From positions 165,817-229,816 of the forward strand of contig CAZKVJ010000002.1 of the NCBI GenBank assembly GCA_964556225.1: a stretch of DNA of 64,000 bases, read 5' to 3'. This stretch comes from CAZKVJ01 sp964556225 (GTDB taxonomy: Bacteria > Actinomycetota > Acidimicrobiia > Acidimicrobiales > Ilumatobacteraceae). Shown here one piece after another: positions 7,896-16,071 of this stretch (positions within the stretch are counted from its first letter, which is position 1; the number at the start of each line of letters is the position of its first letter). The notes under the pieces are model-generated. The model was not told where the DNA came from. It did no database searches and saw only the letters and a program-made list of their open reading frames with translations. The position numbers and the translations under genes are program-made.

Positions 7896-8819
7896 TCACT
7901 CGGGGGCGGCCGATCCCCCCGTCATGAGGTGATAGATCCGCTCGAGGTCCTCGAGGTCGGCAAAGTCGACCACCACCTTCCCCTTGCCCGCGCCCATGCT
8001 GATGGCCACCCGCGTCGCCAGGTGCTCGGCCAGCAGCCCCTCGAGCTCGAGCAACCCGGGCGGGCGCAGCTTGGTGGCGGGCGGGCGGGGCGCCGGGGCC
8101 GGCTCGTCGCCCGGCGCGTCGCCGGCCACCGTGTCCGGTCCCTGCTGGCGAGCTCGCACGGCCTCCTCGACGGCCCGCACGGACCAGCCCTCCTGCGCGG
8201 CGCGGCGCGCCAGCTGCTCCTGGAACGCCCGGTCGGGGGTGCCGAGCAGCGCACGAGCGTGGCCCGCCGACAGCCGTCCGTCGGCGAGGAGGTGCTGGAT
8301 CGCCGGTGGCAGCGTCAGGAGCCGCAGCGTGTTCGACACCGTCGAGCGGCTCCGCCCGACCCGGGCCGCGACCTGCTCGTGGGTGAGCTCGAAGTCCTCG
8401 ATGAGCTGCTGGTACGCCGCCGCCTCCTCGAGCGGGGTGAGGTCCTGCCGGTGGAGGTTCTCGACCAGCGCGTGCTCCACGGAGGAGAGATCGTCGGTGG
8501 TGCGGACGACGGCCGGGACGGCGGCGAGCCCGGCTCGCCGGGCCGCCCGCCACCGCCGCTCGCCGGCCACGAGCTGGTAGCGCCCCTCCCCTGCCGGGCG
8601 CACGAGGATCGGCTGCAGCAATCCCACCTCGGCGATGGACGCGGCTAGCTCGTTGAGGGTCTCCTCGTCGAAGTGCACCCGCGGCTGGTTGGGGTTGGGC
8701 TCGATGGAGCCGACCGGGATGTCGATCAGCTGGGGCTGGTCGTCACCGGTCTCGCTCTCGGTGAGGTCGGCGGGGATCAGGGCTCCCAGCCCCTTCCCGA
8801 GCCCGCTACGACGTACCAC
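7896..8819 (-). CDS. parB: Chromosome-partitioning protein ParB
   Basis: A 307-residue CTP-dependent clamp that loads at parS and spreads. Visible are the N-terminal ParA-interacting motif (RRSGLGKGLGALIP), the nuclease-like N domain with the arginine motif GERRWRAARRAG, the helix-turn-helix (THEQVAARVGRSRSTVSNTLRLL) and a C-terminal dimerisation domain with a basic lysine patch (GAGKGKVVVDF). I chose GTG 8819 because GGAGGT lies 5 bases before it and the protein then begins as homologues do; a longer frame from 8858 would add unrelated residues. It overlaps the parA 3' end by 14 bases. Confidence 0.95.
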   Translation of the reverse strand: MVRRSGLGKGLGALIPADLTESETGDDQPQLIDIPVGSIEPNPNQPRVHFDEETLNELAASIAEVGLLQPILVRPAGEGRYQLVAGERRWRAARRAGLAAVPAVVRTTDDLSSVEHALVENLHRQDLTPLEEAAAYQQLIEDFELTHEQVAARVGRSRSTVSNTLRLLTLPPAIQHLLADGRLSAGHARALLGTPDRAFQEQLARRAAQEGWSVRAVEEAVRARQQGPDTVAGDAPGDEPAPAPRPPATKLRPPGLLELEGLLAEHLATRVAISMGAGKGKVVVDFADLEDLERIYHLMTGGSAAPE

Positions 8820-9657
8820 GGCTGACCTCCTTCGCCACCTCGCGATATGCGACCGCACCCCTGGACATGGGATCGAACGTGATGATCGGCTGCCCGTACG
8901 ACGGTGCCTCGGAGAGCCGGACCGTCCGCGGGACGACGGTCCGGCAGACCTTGTCGCCGAAGTGGTCCCGAACCTCGCGCACCACCTGGTCGGCCAGCTT
9001 CGTGCGAGCGTCGTACATCACGCACACGATGGTGCTGACCTCGAGCTCGGGGTTCAGGTTGCGTCGCACCAGATCGACGTTGCGCAGCAGCTGGCCGAGT
9101 CCCTCCAGCGCGTAGTACTCGCACTGGATCGGCACCAGCACCTCGCGCGCCGCCGCGAGTCCGTTGACGGTCAGCAACCCCAACGACGGGGGGCAGTCGA
9201 TGAGCACGTAGTCGTAGTCCTCACGGACCGTCTCCAGGGCTCGCTTCAGCCGGGTCTCCCGGCTGAACGCCGGCACCAGCTCGATCTCGGCGCCGGCGAG
9301 GTCCAGGCTCGCGGGTGCCACGAAGAGGTTGCGAACGGCGGTGGGCTCGGTGCAGTTCTCGAGCGGGACGTCGTGCATGATGACGTGGTACATCGAGGCG
9401 TCGAGGCCGCGGGTGTCGATCCCCAGGCCCGTCGACGCGTTGCCCTGCGGGTCCAGGTCGACGATCAGGGTGCGGAACCCCAGCTCGGCGAGGCACGCCC
9501 CCAGGTTGATGGTCGTCGTGGTCTTGCCGACGCCGCCCTTCTGGTTGGCGATCGCGATGAACCGCGGGAGGGAACGGGACGTCGAGGAGGGCTCCTCGAC
9601 CGGATCCGGGCTGATGCTCACCTCGTGTGGGACTCCTGGGCGACGCCGCTCGGGCAC
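8806..9657 (-). CDS. parA: Chromosome-partitioning ATPase ParA
   Basis: A 283-residue Soj/ParA ATPase. It has the deviant Walker A KGGVGKTTTTINLG, the Walker A' (LIVDLDPQGNAS) and Walker B (YVLIDCPPSLG), and binds DNA non-specifically to move ParB-parS complexes. The N-terminal ~30 residues are not conserved-looking, so a downstream GTG (before SISPDPVEE) is also possible. It is followed by parB and preceded by two parS-like sites. Confidence 0.96.
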   Translation of the reverse strand: MPERRRPGVPHEVSISPDPVEEPSSTSRSLPRFIAIANQKGGVGKTTTTINLGACLAELGFRTLIVDLDPQGNASTGLGIDTRGLDASMYHVIMHDVPLENCTEPTAVRNLFVAPASLDLAGAEIELVPAFSRETRLKRALETVREDYDYVLIDCPPSLGLLTVNGLAAAREVLVPIQCEYYALEGLGQLLRNVDLVRRNLNPELEVSTIVCVMYDARTKLADQVVREVRDHFGDKVCRTVVPRTVRLSEAPSYGQPIITFDPMSRGAVAYREVAKEVSRGTS

Positions 9658-9714
9658 GGGACGCCGGCATCGTACCGGAGCCGTCGCCGCCAGCGGCGGA
9701 CCTCCCGCACGGAC

Positions 9715-9728
9715 GTTTCACGTGGAAC
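9715..9728. promoter_or_regulatory. parS-like site 1
   Basis: GTTTCACGTGGAAC matches the bacterial parS core GTTTCACGTGAAAC at 13 of 14 bases. It lies just upstream of parA, as is common. Confidence 0.8.
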
Positions 9729-9764
9729 CAAGGGGGGAGCGCGAGCGCGAGCAGTCCCCCACCT

Positions 9765-9778
9765 GTTTCACGTGGAAC
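9765..9778. promoter_or_regulatory. parS-like site 2
   Basis: A second identical GTTTCACGTGGAAC, with a T before it (TGTTTCACGTGGAACG), 50 bases from the first and right beside the rsmG stop. Both sites share the same A-to-G difference from the consensus. Confidence 0.8.
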
Positions 9779-9779
9779 G

Positions 9780-10358
9780 TCAGCGCGGGGCGACCCCCCG
9801 GTACCCGAACACCGCCACGGTGGTGTCGTCGAACGGATGGCGCACGAGGCCGAGCCGGTCGAGCACCTGGGGCTCCCACCGGTCAGTGGCGCCCGGTGGT
9901 GGTTCGCTGACCACCACCAGCCCGGCCGGGGCGACGAAGGCCGCCGCCAGCCGCAGCGTGGCCGCGGGAGGCCCCAGGCCCCGGCACGTCACCGCTGCGT
10001 ACGCCCCGCGGTGCCGTGGGGCGCGACCGACGACGGCCGCATCCCCGCAGATGACCTCCACCCGCTCGCCCAGCCGGAGCCGGCCCACCAGCCGCTGCAG
10101 CAGATCCGTCCGCTTCGCCCGGCGGTCGAGCAGGACGACGCGCAGGTCGGGACGATCCCATGCCAGCACCAGCCCCGGCACACCACCTCCGGTGCCCAGG
10201 TCGATGGCGCTGCCCGTCACGGGGGCGAGCGCCCGGACGAAGTGACGGGCGTGGGCCACGACCTCGGGCAGTGGTCGTGCCCCCAGCATCCCGACCCGTT
10301 GGGATTCCTGCAGCGCGTCGAGCAGCGCCGCGTCGTCCGGCGTCGGCGTCGACGTCAA
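9780..10358 (-). CDS. rsmG: 16S rRNA (guanine527-N7)-methyltransferase RsmG
   Basis: A 192-residue SAM-dependent methyltransferase (GidB), slightly shorter than the usual ~205-240. The SAM-binding motif I is clear (AIDLGTGGGVPGLVLA), followed by VVLLDRRAKRTDLL and a motif IV region (AYAAVTCRGLGPP). It methylates G527 in the 530 loop of 16S rRNA. Its position between parA and jag is the standard bacterial origin order. Only 4 bases separate it from jag. Confidence 0.93.
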   Translation of the reverse strand: MTSTPTPDDAALLDALQESQRVGMLGARPLPEVVAHARHFVRALAPVTGSAIDLGTGGGVPGLVLAWDRPDLRVVLLDRRAKRTDLLQRLVGRLRLGERVEVICGDAAVVGRAPRHRGAYAAVTCRGLGPPAATLRLAAAFVAPAGLVVVSEPPPGATDRWEPQVLDRLGLVRHPFDDTTVAVFGYRGVAPR

Positions 10359-10362
10359 GGGC

Positions 10363-11292
10363 TCAGCGCGCGGCGGGGGAGATCACGACCCGGCGGAAGG
10401 GATCTTCGCCCTCGCTGCGGGTGACGACGTCGTCTCGCCCGGAGAGCACGTCGTGGACGACCTTGCGATCCGCCGAGGGCATCGGCTCCAGGACACGGGC
10501 GGTCCCGGACGCCACCACCTCGTCGGCCATCGCGCTGGCGAAGCGCCCGAGCGCCGCCCGGCGGCGCTCCCGGTAGCCGCCGATGTCGACCCGGAGGCGG
10601 GTCTCGTGATCGCCGAGGCGCCGCTGAGCCACCACACGGGTCAGGTCCTGCACGGCCAGCAGCGTGGTGCCCCGAGGTCCGATCAAGACCCCGAGGTCGT
10701 CACCGTCCACCGACACCTCGAGGTCCTCGCCGGCTCGGCGCAGCTCTACCTCCCCGTCAAGGCCAAATGCGTCGAGGAGACCCTCGACGAAGCGGACCGC
10801 CTCGGCGCCAACGGCCTCGGGGCTGACGGCCTCCTGACCAGCGGCCGCACGGTCGTCATCGGCGGGGGTGGGGTTCGTGTCCATGGTGGTGGCTTCCTGC
10901 TGGTCGGTGGTCGGGTCCGCGTCGGGGCGGGTGGAGCGGTGGGCGGTCGTGGTGGCTGCTCGCTCGGTGCGCCCGCCACGGCGGCGGCGTGCCGCCGGCG
11001 GCGTGTCAGGTACCGCAGCCACGGTCGTGTCGGCGGGCTCGGCGGCCGCCGGCGCGGCACCGGACCCGGTCTCCTTGCGACGCCGGCGATCGCGGCGCTC
11101 CAGCTTGGGGCGGGGTCGGGTCGGGCGAACCCGAGCTCGAACCCGGGCTTCGCCCCGCATGCGCCCGAACAGGCCGGGCCGGGGCTCGTCCAGGATCTCG
11201 AACTCGGCGTCCACCTCGTCCACACCGAGCTGGTCCAGCGCCAGGTCCTTCGCCTCGTTCACGGTCCGAGCCGTCGTCTCGACCCATTCCAT
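10363..11292 (-). CDS. jag: Jag/KhpB (EloR)-type RNA-binding protein
   Basis: A 309-residue protein with an N-terminal Jag-N domain (WVETTARTVNEAKDLALDQL ... EPRPGLFG), a long low-complexity Arg/Pro/Thr-rich linker (about 60-150), a KH-II domain (about 160-235) and a C-terminal R3H domain (RAALGRFASAMADEV then RKVVHDVL). KhpB proteins bind RNA and affect cell elongation and division in Gram-positives. The R3H catalytic-looking Arg/His spacing is retained. It is the gene after yidC in transcription order, as in most bacteria. The linker is much longer than in Firmicutes. Confidence 0.88.
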   Translation of the reverse strand: MEWVETTARTVNEAKDLALDQLGVDEVDAEFEILDEPRPGLFGRMRGEARVRARVRPTRPRPKLERRDRRRRKETGSGAAPAAAEPADTTVAAVPDTPPAARRRRGGRTERAATTTAHRSTRPDADPTTDQQEATTMDTNPTPADDDRAAAGQEAVSPEAVGAEAVRFVEGLLDAFGLDGEVELRRAGEDLEVSVDGDDLGVLIGPRGTTLLAVQDLTRVVAQRRLGDHETRLRVDIGGYRERRRAALGRFASAMADEVVASGTARVLEPMPSADRKVVHDVLSGRDDVVTRSEGEDPFRRVVISPAAR

Positions 11293-11328
11293 CGTCGTCG
11301 TCCTCGTTCGTTCGTGCGGCGCGCCGGG

Positions 11329-12297
11329 TCAGGGGCGCGGCGGCTTGGGGTGGCGGGAACCGGAGCGCGAGCTCGGCCGTTGGGGGCGGCTCGAGCTCGG
11401 CGTCGGACGGTTCTTGGGAGGTGTGATGCGCTTCGAGGTCGAGGGGCGAGGCGCAGCGTCGCCCCTGCCCGGCTTCGGGGCGTCCGGCTTGCTGGCCGCC
11501 GTCGAGTCGGACCTGCCGATCTCGCGTGCCTTCGCACTGGCCGCCTGCGCTTGGCGTCCGAGCGACTCCTCGCCGTGGTAGAAGCGACGGGTGATGTAGT
11601 ACTGCTGGCCGATCCGCACGAGCGCCTGGGTGATGTAGTACACCACCAGCGCCGTGGGCAGGAAGATCTGGAACACGGCAAAGGCGACCGGCAGGTACTG
11701 CATCACCTTCTGCTGGGTCGGCGACATCGTCGGCGTGGTGGCCCGCGATGCCACCATCCGCTGCTGCACGAAGTAGAGCCCGGCTAGCACCAGGACCAGC
11801 AGGACGTAGGGGAGGCCGTCGGGGAACCCGGACTGGATCATCTCCTTGGGGGTGGCGGCCAGGTTGATCCCGAACGAGACCATCTCCGTCTGGCCGACGA
11901 GCGACTGGTACAGGTCGGAGGAGTGGGAGATGTACTTCGGGTCGAAGGTGTCCTGCCCCGGGGGGGTGTAGGTCAGCCCGCTGAGGACCCGGAACATGAT
12001 GATGAAGACGGGAAGCTGAGCGAGGAGCGGCAGGCACGACGCCAGCGGGTTGACCTTGTGCTCGCTGTAGAGCTTCATCATCTCTTCGTTGAGCTTCTGT
12101 CGGTCGCCCCGGTACTGAACCTGCAGGCGCTTCAGCTCCGGCTGGAGCTTCTGCATCTCGAGCATGCTCTTCGTCTGCTTCAAGGTGAGCGGCGTCAGCA
12201 GCAGCATCACGGTGACGGCGACGAGGCCGATGGCGATCGCATAGTTGGGGATCAGCGAGTAGAAGAAGCTGATCAGCCAGGCAGCGGCTTGGAACAC
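11329..12297 (-). CDS. yidC: Membrane protein insertase YidC
   Basis: 322 residues from GTG 12297. It has the Oxa1/YidC core of five spans, the cytoplasmic coiled hairpin (MLEMQKLQPELKRLQVQYRG), a PLLAQLPVFIIMFRVL segment and a basic C-terminal tail of about 80 residues rich in Pro/Ser/Arg. It inserts membrane proteins alone or with SecYEG. The annotated frame could extend to 12348, but GTG 12297 lies four bases after the yidD stop and puts the first membrane span (AAWLISFFYSL) at the N-terminus. Confidence 0.95.
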   Translation of the reverse strand: MFQAAAWLISFFYSLIPNYAIAIGLVAVTVMLLLTPLTLKQTKSMLEMQKLQPELKRLQVQYRGDRQKLNEEMMKLYSEHKVNPLASCLPLLAQLPVFIIMFRVLSGLTYTPPGQDTFDPKYISHSSDLYQSLVGQTEMVSFGINLAATPKEMIQSGFPDGLPYVLLVLVLAGLYFVQQRMVASRATTPTMSPTQQKVMQYLPVAFAVFQIFLPTALVVYYITQALVRIGQQYYITRRFYHGEESLGRQAQAASAKAREIGRSDSTAASKPDAPKPGRGDAAPRPSTSKRITPPKNRPTPSSSRPQRPSSRSGSRHPKPPRP

Positions 12298-12301
12298 GGT
12301 G

Positions 12302-12565
12302 TCACATCCTCGGCGAGGCGGGGGAAGGGCCGTCGTGGTGGTGACCACACGGCTCGGGAACGGGGTCGAAGCCGGACGGGCCGAACGGGCGGCAGCGCGA
12401 CAGGCGACGAACGGCCAGCCAGGTCCCCCGGCCGGCGCCGTGCAGCTCGATCGCCTCGACGGCGTAGGCGGAACACGAGGGCGTGAACCGGCACGGCGAC
12501 GGCCGGCCCTCGGCCGCCCGCTGGTACCAGCGGATCGAGGCCAGCAGGAAGCGCCGCACCGTCAC
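12302..12565 (-). CDS. yidD: YidD membrane insertion efficiency factor
   Basis: 87 residues from GTG 12565. The core YQRAAEGRPSPCRFTPSCSAY with its conserved Cys cluster, followed by AIELHGAGRGTWLAVRRLSRC and PFGPSGFDPVP, is diagnostic. It is thought to assist YidC-dependent insertion at the membrane. It sits between rnpA and yidC as in most bacteria, four bases upstream of each junction. Confidence 0.93.
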   Translation of the reverse strand: MTVRRFLLASIRWYQRAAEGRPSPCRFTPSCSAYAVEAIELHGAGRGTWLAVRRLSRCRPFGPSGFDPVPEPCGHHHDGPSPASPRM

Positions 12566-12897
12566 GCGCCCCCTCGATCGACGAGCCGAGCGACGAGCCG
12601 GTCGACCTCGCTGGCAAGCCCCGCCGCATCGAGCGCGCCGGCTGCCGGGTCGGCTCCGATCAGGTACCAGCCGGGGTGGAGGTGCCCCGCGCGCTCGGCG
12701 AGCAGCGCCTGGAGACGCCGGCGCAGCCGGTTGCGGGCCACTGCGGAGCCGTGGGCGCGCCCGATGGAGTAGGCGACGTGCGGACAGGGGAGCGTTCGGT
12801 CGACCAGCATGGTGCACCGCAGCACCTCTGAGCGAACGCGTGTTCCCTCCCGTTGCAGGCGGGTGAAGGCGCGCCGCTCGCGGATGCGTCGGATCAA
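12562..12897 (-). CDS. rnpA: Ribonuclease P protein component
   Basis: 111 residues. The RNA-binding signature is present (AVARNRLRRRLQALL, the RNR motif), with the N-terminal RERRAFTRLQREGTRV. It partners the RNase P RNA (not in this window) to cut tRNA 5' leaders. The start is the TTG at 12897, which overlaps the rpmH stop (TTGA), so translation is probably coupled to L34; there is no ATG or GTG in a sensible place. Its 3' end overlaps yidD by 4 bases. Confidence 0.93.
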   Translation of the reverse strand: MIRRIRERRAFTRLQREGTRVRSEVLRCTMLVDRTLPCPHVAYSIGRAHGSAVARNRLRRRLQALLAERAGHLHPGWYLIGADPAAGALDAAGLASEVDRLVARLVDRGGA

Positions 12898-13028
12898 GCG
12901 GACAGGCGGGCCCGACCCTTGGCCCGACGCGCCTTCAAGATGCTGCGGCCGGCTCGCGTGCTCATGCGATGCCGGAAGCCGTGCTTGCGAGCACGGCGGC
13001 GGTTGTTGGGCTGGAACGTTCGCTTCAC
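12894..13028 (-). CDS. rpmH: 50S ribosomal protein L34
   Basis: A 44-residue, very basic protein from GTG 13028. It reads KRTFQPNNRRRARKHGFRHR at the start, then MSTRAGRSILKARRAKG, the near-universal L34 sequence. GAGGAG lies 5 bases before the start. It is the first gene of the minus-strand rpmH-rnpA-yidD-yidC-jag-rsmG run and faces away from dnaA. Confidence 0.97.
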   Translation of the reverse strand: MKRTFQPNNRRRARKHGFRHRMSTRAGRSILKARRAKGRARLSA

Positions 13029-13346
13029 GCCGACTCCTCGATGGGTCTGGCCGGTTGCCGAGATGGCGATGGGTGGTGGTTCGGCGCTCCCGGGGCCGAG
13101 AAGGGGCGGAGCGGGACGCTGAGTCGTATCGGGCAGCGCGCCGAAGCCAGCTGCAGCCGTGCCCCGAGCCTACGACGCCCACCCCGTCCCCGACAACCAC
13201 TGCGCGCGGCGCGACGAGGAAGCGGAGCGGACGAGGAGCCCGCCACAAAAGGGTGCTAGCGTCCCGGCACCCCTGCCCGCCGGTGGTTGTCCACACGATG
13301 TGGACGATGCTGTGGACGGACTGCGAACGAGCGAGAGGAGGTGCTG
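13029..13346. other. rpmH-dnaA intergenic region, candidate origin/dnaA promoter with DnaA boxes
   Basis: 318 bases without a gene. Near dnaA are TTGTCCACA at 13287-13295 (perfect box), TGTGGACGA at 13299-13307 and TGTGGACGG at 13311-13319 (each one mismatch, reverse strand). TAGCGT at 13257-13262 is a possible dnaA -10, which puts the boxes in the dnaA leader and suggests autoregulation. The rpmH promoter must lie on the other side. Confidence 0.6.
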
Positions 13347-14723
13347 GTGAGCAACCACGAACAGGTGTGGACGGCGGCATCCCAGCTTCTCCGGGCCCAG
13401 GTCTCCGAGGCGGTGTGGCTGTCGACGTTCCAGGACGCCTGCGCCGAGGAGGGCGACGACGCGGCGCTGGTGCTGCAGGTCCCCAACACCCACGTCCGGG
13501 AACGGATCCTCACCCGTTACCTGCCGCTCGTGCGCGACGCGCTCGACGAGATCGGCGCCGGACACCGGCATCTGGTCGTCGAGGTCAGCACCGGCGCGCA
13601 CGACGACCCGGGGGTCGCCGAGCTGGTGACCGACACCGAGCGCGCCCCGATGGCGGCACCCGCCGCGACCACCTCGATGCCCCGTGACGTCACCGACGAG
13701 GCCGGACTGAACCCTCGCTACACGTTCGAGACGTTCGTGAAGGGCGCGTCGAACCAGTTCGCGCTGGCGGCGGCGCTGCGGGTGGCCGAGACGCCGGCTC
13801 GGTCGTACAACCCGCTGTTCATCTACGGCTCGGCCGGGCTGGGCAAGACGCACCTGCTGCACGCCATCGGTCACTACGTCCACCAGAACTACGCCCACGA
13901 CGTTGTGCGCTACGTGTCCACCGAGACGTTCCTGAACGAGTACGTCGACGCCATCCGCACCAACACCACCGCCAGCTTCAAGCGCCGCTACCGCGATGTG
14001 GACGTGCTGCTCATCGACGACATCCAGTTCATGGAGGGCAAAGAGGGGCTCCAAGAGGAGTTCTTCCACACCTTCAACTCGCTCCACGGTGCCAACAAGC
14101 AGATCGTGATCTCCTCCGATCGAGTCCCTGATGCCATCCCCACGCTCGAGGAGCGCCTGCGCGGCCGGTTCAAGTGGGGCCTCATCACCGACATCCAGCC
14201 CCCGGACCTCGAGACCCGCTTGGCCATCCTTCGCAACAAGGCCGAACGGGACAGCTCGCCGGTCCCGCCGGAGGTCCTCGAGTTCATCGCCACCCACATC
14301 ACCACGAACATCCGCGAGCTCGAGGGCGCGCTCATCCGGGTCAGCGCCTACGCCAGCTTGAACCAGGTGCCCCTGACCATCGCCATGGCCGAGCAGCTGC
14401 TCGCCGATCTCCTCTCCGACACGGCTCCGAAGGTCCGCACGGACGAGGAGCTGCTCACCGACATCGCCGCCCACCTCGGCTTCAGCGTCGAGGCGCTTCG
14501 CGGCAAGAGCCGGCAACGACCACTCGTCACGGCCCGGCAGATCGCCATGTACGTGTTCCGTGAGCTCACGGACCTCAGCTATCCGGCCATCGCACGGCTC
14601 TTCGGCGGGCGTGACCACACCACCGTCATCCACGCCGTGGAGAAGATCCAGCGGCTCATGAAGGAGCGCAAGCAGATCTATGACCAGGTCACCGACTTGA
14701 TCCAACAGCTGAAGGCCCCGTGA
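13347..14723 (+). CDS. dnaA: Chromosomal replication initiator DnaA
   Basis: 458 residues from GTG 13347, chosen because AGGAGG lies 5 bases upstream. Domain I is at about 1-80, a short linker at 80-125, and the AAA+ domain holds Walker A (GSAGLGKTHL), Walker B (LLIDDIQF) and the arginine-finger region (SSDRVPDAIPTLEERLRGRF). Domain IV ends with the DNA-binding signature GGRDHTTVIHAVEKI. It binds DnaA boxes and opens oriC. The linker is short compared with Streptomyces. Confidence 0.98.
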   Translation: MSNHEQVWTAASQLLRAQVSEAVWLSTFQDACAEEGDDAALVLQVPNTHVRERILTRYLPLVRDALDEIGAGHRHLVVEVSTGAHDDPGVAELVTDTERAPMAAPAATTSMPRDVTDEAGLNPRYTFETFVKGASNQFALAAALRVAETPARSYNPLFIYGSAGLGKTHLLHAIGHYVHQNYAHDVVRYVSTETFLNEYVDAIRTNTTASFKRRYRDVDVLLIDDIQFMEGKEGLQEEFFHTFNSLHGANKQIVISSDRVPDAIPTLEERLRGRFKWGLITDIQPPDLETRLAILRNKAERDSSPVPPEVLEFIATHITTNIRELEGALIRVSAYASLNQVPLTIAMAEQLLADLLSDTAPKVRTDEELLTDIAAHLGFSVEALRGKSRQRPLVTARQIAMYVFRELTDLSYPAIARLFGGRDHTTVIHAVEKIQRLMKERKQIYDQVTDLIQQLKAP

Positions 14724-14958
14724 TGGGCCGGGTCGCTCGGCTGGGGACCGTGATGTGGACAACGGTGGACATCATGTCGCCGGCCGCCCTGGCGTCCACC
14801 GAACGCACGCGCGCCGGGCACCTACCTGTGCACGGTTGGGGAAAGCCCGCGCGCTCCGCCAGCTCCATGACCTGGTCATTCGCCGGTCATCCCCAATCCA
14901 CAGCACTTACTACCACCACTATCTCTTACAAGACACCTGTCGATGGAAAGGCGTTCCT
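14724..14958. other. dnaA-dnaN intergenic region, candidate oriC
   Basis: 235 bases with a perfect DnaA box on the reverse strand (TGTGGACAA, 14754-14762), a GTGGACAT half-match after it, and a box-like CAATCCACA at 14894-14902. The stretch 14903-14940 (acttactaccaccactatct) is markedly less GC-rich than anything nearby and could be the unwinding element. In Actinobacteria oriC is usually in this gap. Confidence 0.6.
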
Positions 14959-16062
14959 GTGAAGTTCCGCTGCGAGCGAGACGCGCTGGCCGAGGCCCTC
15001 GGCACGGCCGGACGGGCTGCCACTGGCCGGACGGGCACGCTCCCCGTCCTGTCCGGAGTGCGCCTCGAGCTGTCCGGTGACCGGCTGACGGTCACGGGCA
15101 CCGATCTCGATCTGACCATCCAGCTCGATGTGACCGTGGGGGCGAGCGACCGTGACGGCGTGACGGTCGTGCCGGCTCGCCTGGTCACCGAGATCGTGCG
15201 ATCCCTCGGCGAGGGCAAGGTCGACCTGGTCGCCGAGGCGGACGAGGTCACCATCAGCGGTGGCCGCTCGCAGTTCTCCGTGCGGCCGCTGTCGGCCGAC
15301 GACTACCCGCGGCTCAGCGCGCCGGCGGCGAGTGCCGTGACGCTCCCCGCTCTCGCGTTCGGCGACGCGCTTCGCCAGGTGGTGCGCGCGGCGAGCGGCG
15401 ACGAGGCTCGTCCCATCCTCACCGGTGTGCTGCTGGCGGCCGAGGCCGACGGCCTGCGGCTGGTCGCCACCGACTCCTACCGGCTGGCCGTGCGAGACCT
15501 GCCCGGCGCCGCGGTGCTCGGACCGGATCAAAAGGTGCTCGTACCCGGACGGGCCCTCAACGAGCTGCAACGCCTCCTCGGTGCCGACACCGAGGTCACG
15601 TTGCGCTTGGGGGAGCGTGACGCCACCTTCGAGGTGGGGTCTACCCGTCTCAGCACGCGCCTCATCGAAGGCGAGTTCCCCAACTACCGCCAGCTCATCC
15701 CGCAGAGCTACCCGAACGTGCTCACCGTGTCGCGCGACGCCATGCTCGAGGCGATCCGCCGGATCAAGATCCTGGCACGCGATGCCGTGCCGGTGCGCCT
15801 GCAGATGTCCGCCGACGGGCTGTTGCGGATGTCGGCGGTCGCCCAGGACGTCGGCAACGCGGTCGAGGAGATCGACGCCCGCTTCGAGGGTGCCGACCTG
15901 ACGGTGGCGTTCAACGCCGACTACCTGGCCTCGGGCATCGAGGCCCTGACCGGTGACGAGATCACGCTCGAGACCCTCGACGGGCTGAAGCCGGCAGTCG
16001 TGCGGGCCGTTGGCGCCCCCGAGTACCTCTACCTGCTCATGCCGGTGCGAGTGCCGGTCTGA
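14959..16062 (+). CDS. dnaN: DNA polymerase III sliding clamp (beta subunit)
   Basis: 367 residues from GTG 14959, beginning KFRCERDALAEAL like other beta clamps. Three clamp domains of about 120 residues each are recognisable, including VLPVLSGV-type and RLIEGEFPNYRQLIP motifs in the middle and the C-terminal YLLMPVRV. It encircles DNA and tethers polymerase III. Nine bases separate it from recF. Upstream extension to 14755 would run through oriC and is not credible. Confidence 0.97.
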   Translation: MKFRCERDALAEALGTAGRAATGRTGTLPVLSGVRLELSGDRLTVTGTDLDLTIQLDVTVGASDRDGVTVVPARLVTEIVRSLGEGKVDLVAEADEVTISGGRSQFSVRPLSADDYPRLSAPAASAVTLPALAFGDALRQVVRAASGDEARPILTGVLLAAEADGLRLVATDSYRLAVRDLPGAAVLGPDQKVLVPGRALNELQRLLGADTEVTLRLGERDATFEVGSTRLSTRLIEGEFPNYRQLIPQSYPNVLTVSRDAMLEAIRRIKILARDAVPVRLQMSADGLLRMSAVAQDVGNAVEEIDARFEGADLTVAFNADYLASGIEALTGDEITLETLDGLKPAVVRAVGAPEYLYLLMPVRVPV

Positions 16063-16071
16063 GCCGTCGCG

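Noticed and set aside
13029..13346. Small protein genes in the rpmH-dnaA gap
   Set aside because: Several short frames cross it on both strands, but they overlap the DnaA boxes, lack ribosome sites and match no family.
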